Shown piece after piece: positions 18,301 to 28,016 of a stretch of 64,000 bases of DNA (its first letter is position 1; each line of letters begins with the position of its first letter). Under the pieces are notes generated by a model that ran no database searches, was not told the DNA's origin, and was given only the letters and a program-made list of their open reading frames with translations. Source of the stretch: Kitasatospora kifunensis. GTDB taxonomy: Bacteria > Actinomycetota > Actinomycetes > Streptomycetales > Streptomycetaceae. A program made the position numbers and the translations under genes. The stretch is from positions 5,456,001 to 5,520,000 of the forward strand of contig NZ_JACHJV010000001.1 of assembly GCF_014203855.1 (NCBI RefSeq), written 5' to 3'.

Positions 18301-18950
18301 GGAATTGGTGCAGGGCGAAGATGTGGTGGCAGAGATGACGGAAGGAGCGAGAGGTCGGCGTGGGGCGGGGCCTGAGGGGGCGTCGGTCCGGTCGGTCGCG
18401 TTCGGGCCGAAGGGCGGGTCGGAGGGTGGGGCGACGTCCGGGGCGACGCCCGGGGCGGAGCGAGGTGGGCGGTGCCCCGCTCCGGCGACCAGGGTGCCGC
18501 CTCCGTCACCCCCTCCTCCCTGGGGACCGGGCTCCCGAGGGTGAACGAGGGCGTGGCCCCTGTGGCGCGGAGTGCGAGCGGAGTGCTGCGTGCGGCGGCC
18601 GCGAACGGTGGGCGCGGGTAACGGCCGTGACAACGTGGCGACATCGATCGCAGTGGCTCTACTTCTTGAGCGTTAGTTGAGCTTTGCCGACACTTGTCGT
18701 CGGCGATCGTGCAATGACAGGTCAGAGAGTCGATAAAGTGACGAATATCTGGCGACCCGTCAGTCTGTCGTGCAGGTAGCCGGATTGATAACAATTCCGA
18801 TACGGAAGTCGCATCCTTAGGCATTTCGGGTTGCGTGCCCCTGGTTCTCAATAAGATGCGTCTGGTTCAGACAAGTGCGGCAGCGCCATCACGAGCGCGG
18901 CATTGCGCGGCGGGCCGTCATGGGCGCGGCCCTGCCCGGAGGGGTCTTTC
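18301..18950. other. 650-bp gene-free region; 3' part likely holds the thioester adhesin promoter
   Basis: Positions 18301-18620 are very GC-rich, and both strands give only low-complexity frames. From about 18640 to 18870 the base composition drops sharply (for example GATAACAATTCCGATACGG near 18786), typical of a regulatory region of a developmentally expressed surface-protein gene. A 6-bp hairpin (GCCGAC/GTCGGC) lies at 18686-18704. No tRNA or riboswitch is recognisable. Confidence 0.45.
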
Positions 18951-20483
18951 ATGTTCCACATGCAACGGCGGGGTATCTCCCGTATAGCTGCTGTCATGCT
19001 CACGTCGAGCGTGATGGTCAGCGGTGGCTTCGTTCTGGCGGGTGCGGCCGTCGCGGATGGCGGTGGCACCGGTTCCGGGGCGACCGCCACGCTCCAGGAC
19101 GGCCTCAAGGTCGGTGGTCAGATCAAGATCAACGACAGTGACTGGAACGCCGGTGGCGGTCTGATCGTCCTCAAGAACGCGGACGGCACCGAGTTCGACA
19201 CGTACTGCATCGATCTCAACATGGAGACGAAGCCGCACGCCAAGTACCAGGAGACCGCCTGGTCCGGCACCTCGCTCGCGACCAACCCCGACGCGGGCAA
19301 GATCAACTGGATCCTGCAGAACTCGTACCCGCAGGTCTCCGACCTCGGCAAGCTGGGCAGCGAGGTCGGCGTCGACTCGCTCACCGCCGACGAGGCCGCT
19401 GCCGGTACCCAGGCCGCGATCTGGCACTTCTCGGACCACGTCAAGGCGGTCCCGGTCGACGCCGGTGCCGCGACCCTGGCCAGCTACCTGATCAGCCACG
19501 TGCAGGACGTCAAGGAGCCGGCTCCCTCGCTGACCCTGACCCCGCCGTCGGTCTCCGGTAAGAGCGGCTCGCTGCTCGGCCCGATCACCGTCGCGAGCAC
19601 CAGCAGCTCCGTCGCCGCCTCGCTCGATGCGACCTCCAGCGCGGCCGGTGTGGTCCTCACGGACAAGAACGGCAACGTCCTGTCCGACCAGAGCGGCAAC
19701 CTGACCAAGCCGGTCAAGGGCGGCGACCAGCTCTTTGTGAAGGCACCGGCCGGTGCCAACGCCGGTACGGCGACCATCACCGCCAAGGCGTCGGCCGACG
19801 TCCAGGTCGGCCGGGCGTTCACCAGCCTCGGCTACACGCCTGAGAACCACAGCCAGACGCTGATCCTGGCGGGCACGCAGACCGACACCGTCACCGCCGG
19901 CGCCAGCGCGACCTGGGCCCCGGCCGGTCCGGCGCTCGCCATCTCCGCCCTGATGGACTGCACCAAGAACGGTGTCGTCGTCACCGCCACCAACAACGGT
20001 GACCAGCCCTACACCGTGACCATGACCAACGAGGGCGCCACCGTGCCGTCCTTCTCGGTCGCCCCGGGCCAGACCCAGACCTCGGTCGTCCCGGTCGCCG
20101 AGGGCAAGGCCTACGACATCAAGGTCACCGGTCCCAAGGGCCAGCAGGAGTTCCAGGGCATCCGCAACTGCCAGGTCGCCCCGACCCACTCCCCGAGCCC
20201 GAGCACCTCGGCCGGCCCCGTGACCTCGGCGACCCCGAGCAGCTCCTCGAGCCGCCCGGCCACCGCGGCCCCGAGCAGCTCGGCCAGCGCCAGCAGCCCG
20301 GCGGTCGTGGCCCCGAGCACCTCGGCCAGCCCGACCGCCACCAACGGCAAGTCCCTGGCCTTCACCGGTGGCGGCGGCTCCACCCCGCTGATCGCCAGCA
20401 TCGCCGGTGCGCTGGTGCTGCTCGGCGGTGGCGCGGTCTACACGATGCGCCGTCGGGGTCGTCACAGCCGTACCGCGGCCTGA
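18951..20483 (+). CDS. Thioester-domain (TQXA) surface protein with LAxTG sortase signal
   Basis: The 510-aa protein starts at the ATG at 18951, with GGAGG 8 bases upstream, and has a signal peptide (residues about 8-35). A Cys-Gln thioester domain follows: Cys86 in the YCIDL motif and Gln154 in the TQAAIWHF motif are the pair that form the internal thioester in Gram-positive covalent adhesins. A beta-rich stalk spans about 180-410. A Ser/Pro/Thr-rich wall-spanning linker comes next, then LAFTG, a hydrophobic segment and RRRGR. LAxTG is the class E sortase signal typical of Streptomyces, as in chaplins. The protein should be covalently anchored to the peptidoglycan and able to form a covalent bond with a host or environmental amine; the ligand is unknown. 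No sortase gene is adjacent. Confidence 0.9.
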   Translation: MFHMQRRGISRIAAVMLTSSVMVSGGFVLAGAAVADGGGTGSGATATLQDGLKVGGQIKINDSDWNAGGGLIVLKNADGTEFDTYCIDLNMETKPHAKYQETAWSGTSLATNPDAGKINWILQNSYPQVSDLGKLGSEVGVDSLTADEAAAGTQAAIWHFSDHVKAVPVDAGAATLASYLISHVQDVKEPAPSLTLTPPSVSGKSGSLLGPITVASTSSSVAASLDATSSAAGVVLTDKNGNVLSDQSGNLTKPVKGGDQLFVKAPAGANAGTATITAKASADVQVGRAFTSLGYTPENHSQTLILAGTQTDTVTAGASATWAPAGPALAISALMDCTKNGVVVTATNNGDQPYTVTMTNEGATVPSFSVAPGQTQTSVVPVAEGKAYDIKVTGPKGQQEFQGIRNCQVAPTHSPSPSTSAGPVTSATPSSSSSRPATAAPSSSASASSPAVVAPSTSASPTATNGKSLAFTGGGGSTPLIASIAGALVLLGGGAVYTMRRRGRHSRTAA

Positions 20484-20498
20484 CACCCAGCGCTACGG

Positions 20499-20512
20499 GT
20501 ATCAGCTGATAC
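20499..20512. repeat. 14-bp perfect palindrome after the thioester adhesin gene
   Basis: GTATCAGCTGATAC is self-complementary and lies 16 bases past the adhesin stop codon. It is too short to terminate alone and could be a protein-binding site. Confidence 0.45.
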
Positions 20513-20583
20513 GAGTAGCAGTTGAGCAGTGAGCGCAGACGCCGAGTAGGCGAAGCCGAGTAAGCGGCGGCGAGCGCAGTGCG

Positions 20584-20674
20584 GTGGCCCGATCCCCGAC
20601 CAGGGGGTCGGGCCACTGGCATCGGTGCCCCTGGGCCCACCCCAGCCCGACGGCTGGGGTGGGCCCAGGGGCAC
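20584..20674 (+). terminator. Tandem double terminator between the adhesin gene and ettA
   Basis: The first hairpin is 20584-20616, a 14-bp stem with one G-T pair. The second is exceptionally strong: a perfect 23-bp stem, 20625-20647 with 20652-20674, and a CGAC loop. Together they isolate ettA from upstream transcription. Confidence 0.8.
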
Positions 20675-20781
20675 TCGGGCGCCGGGGTGCCGGGATGCGG
20701 GTTCGGGATGGGACCTTGGGTGCGGCACAATGGAACGCTGACAGCCTGAAACACTCCTCGACGACGCCGGAGCGATCTCAC

Positions 20782-22446
<1,665 letters not shown>

Positions 22447-22470
22447 GGCTGCGTCACTCTGTGCGGTAGC

Positions 22471-22507
22471 GGCCCGGTCGGGTGCCCGTTGGGTGCCCGG
22501 CCGGGCC
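22471..22507 (+). terminator. Hairpin terminator after ettA
   Basis: A 12-bp stem with one wobble pair (22471-22482 with 22496-22507) lies 24 bases past the ettA stop. Further copies of ATGGCCGGCCG-like sequence follow up to the next gene. Confidence 0.55.
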
Positions 22508-22578
22508 GATCGAATGGCCGGCCGATTCCCATGGCCGGCCGCTCGAATGACCGGAAGAATGAAGAAGGAGAGACGTTC

Positions 22579-23124
22579 GTGGCGCGCCACATCTACGCCT
22601 GCCCGTTGCGGTGGTCCGACATGGACGCCTTCGGCCACGTGAACAACGTGGTCTTCCTGCGCTACCTGGAGGAGGCCCGGATCGACTTCATGTTCACCCA
22701 GGCCGCCGCGGCCGGTGCGGGGGAGTTCGCCGGCGGCTCGGTGGTGGCGCGGCACGAGATCGACTACAAGGTGCCGCTGGTGCACCGGCCGGAGCCGGTG
22801 ACCATCGAGACCTGGGTGACCAGGATCGGCGGCGCCTCGCTCACGGTCTGCTACGAGGTGAAGGACACCGCCGAGGACGGTACCGAGACGGTGTACGTCC
22901 GGGCGTCGACCATCGTGGTGCCGTATGACCTGAAGGCCGCCCGCCCGCGCCGGATCAGCCCGGTGGAGCGGGAGTTCCTCAGCCGTTTCACGGACGAGGC
23001 GGACGAGGCGGACGAGGCCGACGCACGTGACGCCGCTGAGACGGTCGAAACGGCGGTCGAAACGGCGGGCGAGGCGGCCCGGGCGCACCGGCAGCTGGAC
23101 CAGGCCGCGGCGGTCGCGGCCTGA
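22579..23124 (+). CDS. Hot-dog fold acyl-CoA thioesterase (4HBT family)
   Basis: The protein is 181 aa from the GTG at 22579, with GAAGGAG 8 bases upstream. The N-terminal WSDMDAFGHVNNVVFLRYLEEARI is the signature of 4-hydroxybenzoyl-CoA thioesterase-like hot-dog proteins, with the likely catalytic Asp at residue 16. The fold occupies about residues 1-145. The C-terminal ~35 residues are a low-complexity acidic/Ala tail with DEADEADEAD repeats and an ETVETAVETA repeat. It probably hydrolyses an acyl-CoA in the cytosol; the natural substrate cannot be told. It follows ettA, as is common in Streptomyces, but with a terminator between. Confidence 0.85.
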   Translation: MARHIYACPLRWSDMDAFGHVNNVVFLRYLEEARIDFMFTQAAAAGAGEFAGGSVVARHEIDYKVPLVHRPEPVTIETWVTRIGGASLTVCYEVKDTAEDGTETVYVRASTIVVPYDLKAARPRRISPVEREFLSRFTDEADEADEADARDAAETVETAVETAGEAARAHRQLDQAAAVAA

Positions 23125-23192
23125 GACCCTCGCGCGCTGCGGTAACAGGCGTGGTCGAGACAGAGCGTGAGACGTAGCGTGAAGAGAACGAA

Positions 23193-23912
23193 GTGAGTGC
23201 TCCCGTGATCAGTACCGCCCGGTTCGCCCTTGCCGACTCCCGCGAGGCGGCTGACCTCGGCGCGTTCCTGAGTCGGCTGCTGCGCTTCGACCGGGCGGCG
23301 GCGGTGCGGCTGCAGCTGGTCGTGGACGAGGCGAGTGGCGCGGGCGTACTGGCCGTTTACGGGCGGTTGCCGCTCGGCAGTGCGGGGGTGCTCGCGCTGC
23401 GCACCAGCCGGCTCGAAGCGGGCACCGCGATGCCCGCCGGTGGCGCCGACCTCACGGTCTCGGCAGGGCAGCTGCTGGAGGGCGTGGACGAGGCACAGGG
23501 TGCGCTCGCCGTGCCGCCGCCGGTCACGGGACCGGCCTGGGCGGGTCTGCTGCCGCCGCGCGGCGGTTGGCAGTCGCTCGGCGCGGTCGGTGCCGAGCTG
23601 GTGGTCCCTCAGGTGATGGCGGCCGTGGCCGAGTTCAAGGAGCGCACCGCCCAGGTGCCGGAGCACCACCGGACCCGCGAGGTGCTGGACCGGATCGCCG
23701 ACGAGATCTGGTCGCGCCCGCTCAGCGCGCTCCCGGCGCTGCCACTGCGCGCGGCCCACGCCGCCTACCGGATCGGCTTCCTGCACCCCGGCGCACCGCT
23801 GACGGCGCACCGCGCGGGCGGCTGGCTGCGGCTGACCGCACCGCACGGGACGGTCGCGTTGCGCGCCACGGCCGCCCCCGGCGCGGGCCTGGGGCTGACC
23901 CCGCTCTCCTGA
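23193..23912 (+). CDS. Conserved actinobacterial hypothetical protein
   Basis: The 239-aa protein starts at the GTG at 23193. I recognise no catalytic motif. It is Ala/Leu/Gly-rich, soluble and without a signal peptide. Residues about 145-195 contain an EHHRTREVLDRIADEIWSRP helix-rich segment, and the last third looks like a small beta domain. It is codirectional with the thioesterase 68 bp upstream and may share its transcript. It converges on the ABC exporter operon with only 40 bp between stops and no clear terminator. Confidence 0.65.
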   Translation: MSAPVISTARFALADSREAADLGAFLSRLLRFDRAAAVRLQLVVDEASGAGVLAVYGRLPLGSAGVLALRTSRLEAGTAMPAGGADLTVSAGQLLEGVDEAQGALAVPPPVTGPAWAGLLPPRGGWQSLGAVGAELVVPQVMAAVAEFKERTAQVPEHHRTREVLDRIADEIWSRPLSALPALPLRAAHAAYRIGFLHPGAPLTAHRAGGWLRLTAPHGTVALRATAAPGAGLGLTPLS

Positions 23913-23952
23913 CGCCGCTCTCCTGACGTCGCCCCCCAACAGCCGGTCGGTC

Positions 23953-25014
23953 TCAGCCTTCCCGCTGGTCGTCAGGCCGGACCGCGATGTGGTCGGCGGC
24001 CAGGTCCACCGCGACCCGGTGCTCCATCCCCAGTGCGTTGAGGAACTCGCGCGGCAGCTGCACCCGCCCGGTGCGGTCGAGCATCACGTACTCCCGCTCG
24101 CTGACGGTCTCGGTGCCGTCCGCCTCCGTCACGGTCTGGCGCAGCACCTCGGAGGCGGTGCGCCCGTCACGGATCGCCACCGTGCGGCGGACCTCGCCGG
24201 CCACCATGGGGTCGTGCGTCACGATCACCACGGTGGCGCCCAGCTCCCGGTTGACGGTGCGGAAGGCCTCGAAGATCTCGGCGGCGGTCTCCGAGTCCAG
24301 CTCGCCGGTCGGCTCGTCGGCCAGTACCACCGAGGGGTTGTTGGCCATCGCCACGGCGATCGCCACCCGCTGCTGCTGCCCGCCGGAGAGCTGGGCGGGC
24401 CGCCGGTCGGCCAGGTCGGCGATGCCGAGCGCGGCGAGCAGTTCGCCGGCCCGGGCGGCACGGCGCTTGGCCCGGCCCGCCGACCAGCGCTCGCCGTTCA
24501 ACTGCATCGGCAGCGCGACGTTCTGGGCGGCGGTCAGGAACGGCATCAGGTTCCTGGCGGTCTGCTGCCAGACGAAGCCGACCACCTCCCGGCGGTAGCG
24601 CAGGCGCTCCTTGGGCGTCATGGTCAGCAGGTCGCAGCCGGCCACGGTGGCCGAGCCCGCGGACGGGACGTCGAGGCCGGCCAGGATGTTGAGCAGGGTG
24701 GACTTGCCGCTGCCCGAGGCGCCGACCAGGGCGATCAGATCGCCCTTGCCGACCAGCAGGTCCAGGCCTTGGAGGGCCTGCACCTCGACCCGCTCGGCGC
24801 TGAAGATCCGTACCACCCGGTCGCAGGCGATCACCGAGTCGTGCCCGTAGACCGGAGCCTGGCGGGTACTCAGGACCCGCTGTCGCAGCTCGTCGAGCGT
24901 GACGCCCGAGGGCGTGGACGACGACGAAGAGGAAGCCGAACTGGCCTCTGCCGCCTCGGAATTGCCCTGCGCCCGCTTCGTACCGCGCCGCTCGTCGCTC
25001 GTCGGTGTGCTCAC
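23953..25014 (-). CDS. ABC exporter ATPase (MacB/LolD-like) with AbrB-like C-terminal tail
   Basis: This 353-aa protein is the last gene of a three-gene operon; its ATG overlaps the permease stop (ATGA at 25011-25014). A Ser-rich N-terminal extension of about 60 residues precedes a complete nucleotide-binding domain: Walker A GASGSGKST at 98-106, signature LSGGQQQR, Walker B VVLADEPTGELD, and the switch His in VIVTHD. Beyond the usual ~230-residue domain, the last ~45 residues (YVMLDRTGRVQLPREFLNALGM then HRVAVDLAADHIAVRP) resemble a SpoVT/AbrB swapped-hairpin domain. With FtsX-type permeases this subfamily drives mechanotransmission or lipoprotein/peptide export rather than import. Confidence 0.88.
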   Translation of the reverse strand: MSTPTSDERRGTKRAQGNSEAAEASSASSSSSSTPSGVTLDELRQRVLSTRQAPVYGHDSVIACDRVVRIFSAERVEVQALQGLDLLVGKGDLIALVGASGSGKSTLLNILAGLDVPSAGSATVAGCDLLTMTPKERLRYRREVVGFVWQQTARNLMPFLTAAQNVALPMQLNGERWSAGRAKRRAARAGELLAALGIADLADRRPAQLSGGQQQRVAIAVAMANNPSVVLADEPTGELDSETAAEIFEAFRTVNRELGATVVIVTHDPMVAGEVRRTVAIRDGRTASEVLRQTVTEADGTETVSEREYVMLDRTGRVQLPREFLNALGMEHRVAVDLAADHIAVRPDDQREG

Positions 25015-28000
25015 CGCTGGTCACCCGCTCTCAACTCGGTATTGATCTGCCGCCGCCCGGCGACCAGGGTCTCGGCGACCACCGCCGCCGTGGACAGGCC
25101 CGCCAGGATCAGTGCCTGCCAGGCCACTTGGCCAAGGGCTAGGTGGAGCCCGCTGGGCACGCTCGCCCCGACCATGGCCGACAGGTTGATCGAGCTGCCC
25201 AGCAGCGGCACCGCCAGGCAGGCGACTGCCGCCCCGGCGACCGCGGCGACCAGGGCCTGTGGCAGGGCTTCGACCATGATCAGCACCAGGCCCTGGCGCC
25301 GACGCAGGCCCATGGTGCGCAACCGGGCCAGCAGCGCCGCCCGTTCGGGCGCCGCGCGCAGCAGGGTCAGCAGCAGGGAGAGCACGCTGAACCCGACGGC
25401 GGCGACGACCGCTGCCCAGAACAGCTGCTCGGCGGAGTGCTGCAGGGGGTCGTCGCCCAAGCCGTGCGCGAAGTCGTCCCGGGTGGCGATGTTGAAGCGG
25501 GCGTCCACCTGGGCGGCGGCATCCGTTCCCGTTCCCGCACCCGCACCCGCACCCGCTTCCGCACCCGCACCCAACTCCTGGCCCAGCAGCCCGCGCAGTG
25601 CCGCGGTGGTGATCCCGTCGCCGGTGCCGAACCACGCGGTCGGCGCGGCGGCCAGCGGCGCCGCCGCCGGGTGCTGGTGGGCCACCGCCGCGCTCGACAC
25701 CACGAGCAGTGGCCGCTCGCCGAGGACCGGCACCGCGGGTGTCCCGTCGACGGTGCCGACCACCTGGATCCGCAGGGTGCCGTAGGCGTCCGGCAGTTGG
25801 AGGTCATTGCCCTGGGTGCCGAGCCGGCCCGCGTAGGGGACGTTGGTCAGTGCGGGCACCGGAGCGCCGGCGTCGGTGGGAGTCTTCAGCAGGGCCGGGT
25901 CGAACTGGCCGTAGCCCACCTGCCGGGCCAGTTCCGCGTAGCTCTGCGGGTCGACCATGACCAGGATCGCGCCGGCCACCATGCCGCTGTCCCCGGCACC
26001 GACCGGGGTGTCGTTGTCGATCACCGCCAGGGTGCCGGCACGCATGCCGGGCAGTTTGGCGACGGCCGCGGGGAACGAGACCGGCAGGGCACCGGATGAG
26101 TTGGCCAGCACCCGGGCGTCGCCGCCGATCGACTGACGGGCCGCCAGCTGACGGGCCGTGTCGGTGGAGCTCAGCACGGTGACCCCGAAACCGGCCGTGG
26201 TGACCGCGAGCAGCAGCGCCATCAGCGGCAGCACGGTGGGCGCCTGGCTGCCGCCGCCGGCGGTGGCCGGGCCGTGAGCGCCGCTCGCCGCGCCGTTGCG
26301 GGTGGCCCGGGCCAGTCCGAGGAAGCCGATCGCGCCGGGCTGCCGGGCCGCCCAGCGCACCCCGGGTGCGAGCAGCAGCGGGAAGAGCCTGGCCAGCACC
26401 ACGGCCCCGGCCACCGCCAGCAGCAGCGGCGCGGCGGTCAGCAGCAGGTCGAGCGAGGTGCCGGGTGGTGCCACCCCACGTCGTCGTACCGCGAGCACGG
26501 CGGCCGTGGCCAGCGCCAGCGTGGCCAGCTCGGCCACCAGCCGGCTCGGGCTGCCCAGCCGCCGGGCGAACCGCCCGGTGCGCGCCTTGCGGGTTGCCCC
26601 GGCGGCGCCAGAGCCCTTGCGCCGCCGGGCGCCGCGTAGCGTCAGGACCGCCCGCAGGGGGAACGGCAGGAGCGCGACCAGGCCGGTCAGCAGGCCGGTC
26701 AGCACCGCCGCGGTCCAGCGCGGGGTGGGCAGCACGGTCAGCGCGAGCGCGGTGCCGAGCACCGTGGCGGGCACGGTCAGCACGGCGGTCTCGGCGAACA
26801 GCCGCCAACCGATCGCGGTCAGCGAGGCGCCGCGGGCTCGCAGCAGAACCAGTTCGGCCCGGCGGCGGTCCACCGCCAGGCCGGCGGCCAGCAGGAGCAC
26901 CACCGCGGCCACCGCGCCGGCGCCGATCGGTCCGATCGCGTGCAGCGGAGCGGCGGCGGCCTGCTGGTTCAGCGCCTTGGTGAAGGCGTCCGGCAGCATC
27001 GAGGCGGGGCGCAGGCTGGGGACGTTGATGCTGTTGCCCAGCGCGGCGGCCTGCGGGCCGTCCAGCGCCGAGCCGATCACCCGCTGTGCCTGGCCGAGCT
27101 GGTAGCCGTGCAGGTGGTGCGGGTCGATCGGGATCTGCCAGAACAGCTTGGCCCCGTGCCACTGGGGCAGCGCGGTCAGATCCTCGGGGGCGACCAGGGC
27201 ATCGGCGTCCCAGTAGCTCTCGGGCGGCGTGCCGGTGGCTTCAAGGCAGGGGTTGGTGAGGCAGCCGGCGGTGGACCAGATCGCCTGGTTCGCGTCGGTC
27301 GGCTCGAAGATGCCGACCACCACGGCCTGGACCGAGGGCTCCGGCGGGTGCGGCCTGGACCGGGCGAAGGGCGTGAGCTCGCTGGTGTTCAGGGCGGCGC
27401 CCACGCCGACCCCGAGGCGGTCGGCCACCGGTTTGGTGAGCGCGACGTCGAAGTGGCCGTTGCCGTCGGCGTCGAAGCTGTGGCCGTCGGGCAGCCGGCC
27501 GGCCACCAGCCGCAGGTGGGAGTACTGGTCGTGCAGGGTGAACAGGCTGAGCACGGGGTCCAGGCCGACCCCGGGCCGGGGCATCCTGGGGTCGGTCAGG
27601 TAGCGGGTACCGCTGTTCGCGCCGTAGGAGTCCTCGGCGGGCGAGGGGGCCAGCGGTGCGGTGAGGTCACCGCGCAGCTGCTGTGCGACTTGGTCCAGGA
27701 CCTGCTGGCTGTACGCCGGGCGACCGGTGGTGTCGGTGGTGCCGGAGCTCAGGGTGGCCGTCAGGCTGCGGGCGTGGGGCGTGGTGTCGCTGAGCTGCTT
27801 GGTGAGGGCCCGGTCGCTGTCCCGGTCCAGGGTCCGGGGGAGCGCGGCGGCCAGGAAGGTGCTGCCGAGCACCAGCAGGGCCAGCAGCAGAGCGGCGGCC
27901 CGGCTGGTGCGCAGCCTGGTCCTGACCCAGGGCGCCGGGGTCCGGCCGGCCATGGCCTCGCTCGTGGTCCGCTCGGTGGCGGGCTCGCGATCGAGCGGTT

Positions 28001-28016
28001 CGCGATCGGGGCTCAC
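25011..28016 (-). CDS. FtsX-like ABC permease (large, two-module)
   Basis: The protein is 1001 aa. The start is the GTG at 28016, which overlaps the upstream stop (GTGA) and has GGAGGA just before it; the longer frame to 29864 is antisense shadow. One N-terminal membrane helix (AAALLLALLVLGSTFLAAAL) is followed by a large extracytoplasmic domain of about 330 residues, a helical bundle, a second extracytoplasmic domain and a final helix cluster. This is the duplicated FtsX/MacB-like permease arrangement. The segment at about 25530-25575 encodes a Gly-Ala repeat from a hexanucleotide repeat and is a likely length-variable linker. It pairs with the ATPase gene immediately downstream. Confidence 0.88.
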   Translation of the reverse strand: MSPDREPLDREPATERTTSEAMAGRTPAPWVRTRLRTSRAAALLLALLVLGSTFLAAALPRTLDRDSDRALTKQLSDTTPHARSLTATLSSGTTDTTGRPAYSQQVLDQVAQQLRGDLTAPLAPSPAEDSYGANSGTRYLTDPRMPRPGVGLDPVLSLFTLHDQYSHLRLVAGRLPDGHSFDADGNGHFDVALTKPVADRLGVGVGAALNTSELTPFARSRPHPPEPSVQAVVVGIFEPTDANQAIWSTAGCLTNPCLEATGTPPESYWDADALVAPEDLTALPQWHGAKLFWQIPIDPHHLHGYQLGQAQRVIGSALDGPQAAALGNSINVPSLRPASMLPDAFTKALNQQAAAAPLHAIGPIGAGAVAAVVLLLAAGLAVDRRRAELVLLRARGASLTAIGWRLFAETAVLTVPATVLGTALALTVLPTPRWTAAVLTGLLTGLVALLPFPLRAVLTLRGARRRKGSGAAGATRKARTGRFARRLGSPSRLVAELATLALATAAVLAVRRRGVAPPGTSLDLLLTAAPLLLAVAGAVVLARLFPLLLAPGVRWAARQPGAIGFLGLARATRNGAASGAHGPATAGGGSQAPTVLPLMALLLAVTTAGFGVTVLSSTDTARQLAARQSIGGDARVLANSSGALPVSFPAAVAKLPGMRAGTLAVIDNDTPVGAGDSGMVAGAILVMVDPQSYAELARQVGYGQFDPALLKTPTDAGAPVPALTNVPYAGRLGTQGNDLQLPDAYGTLRIQVVGTVDGTPAVPVLGERPLLVVSSAAVAHQHPAAAPLAAAPTAWFGTGDGITTAALRGLLGQELGAGAEAGAGAGAGTGTDAAAQVDARFNIATRDDFAHGLGDDPLQHSAEQLFWAAVVAAVGFSVLSLLLTLLRAAPERAALLARLRTMGLRRRQGLVLIMVEALPQALVAAVAGAAVACLAVPLLGSSINLSAMVGASVPSGLHLALGQVAWQALILAGLSTAAVVAETLVAGRRQINTELRAGDQR

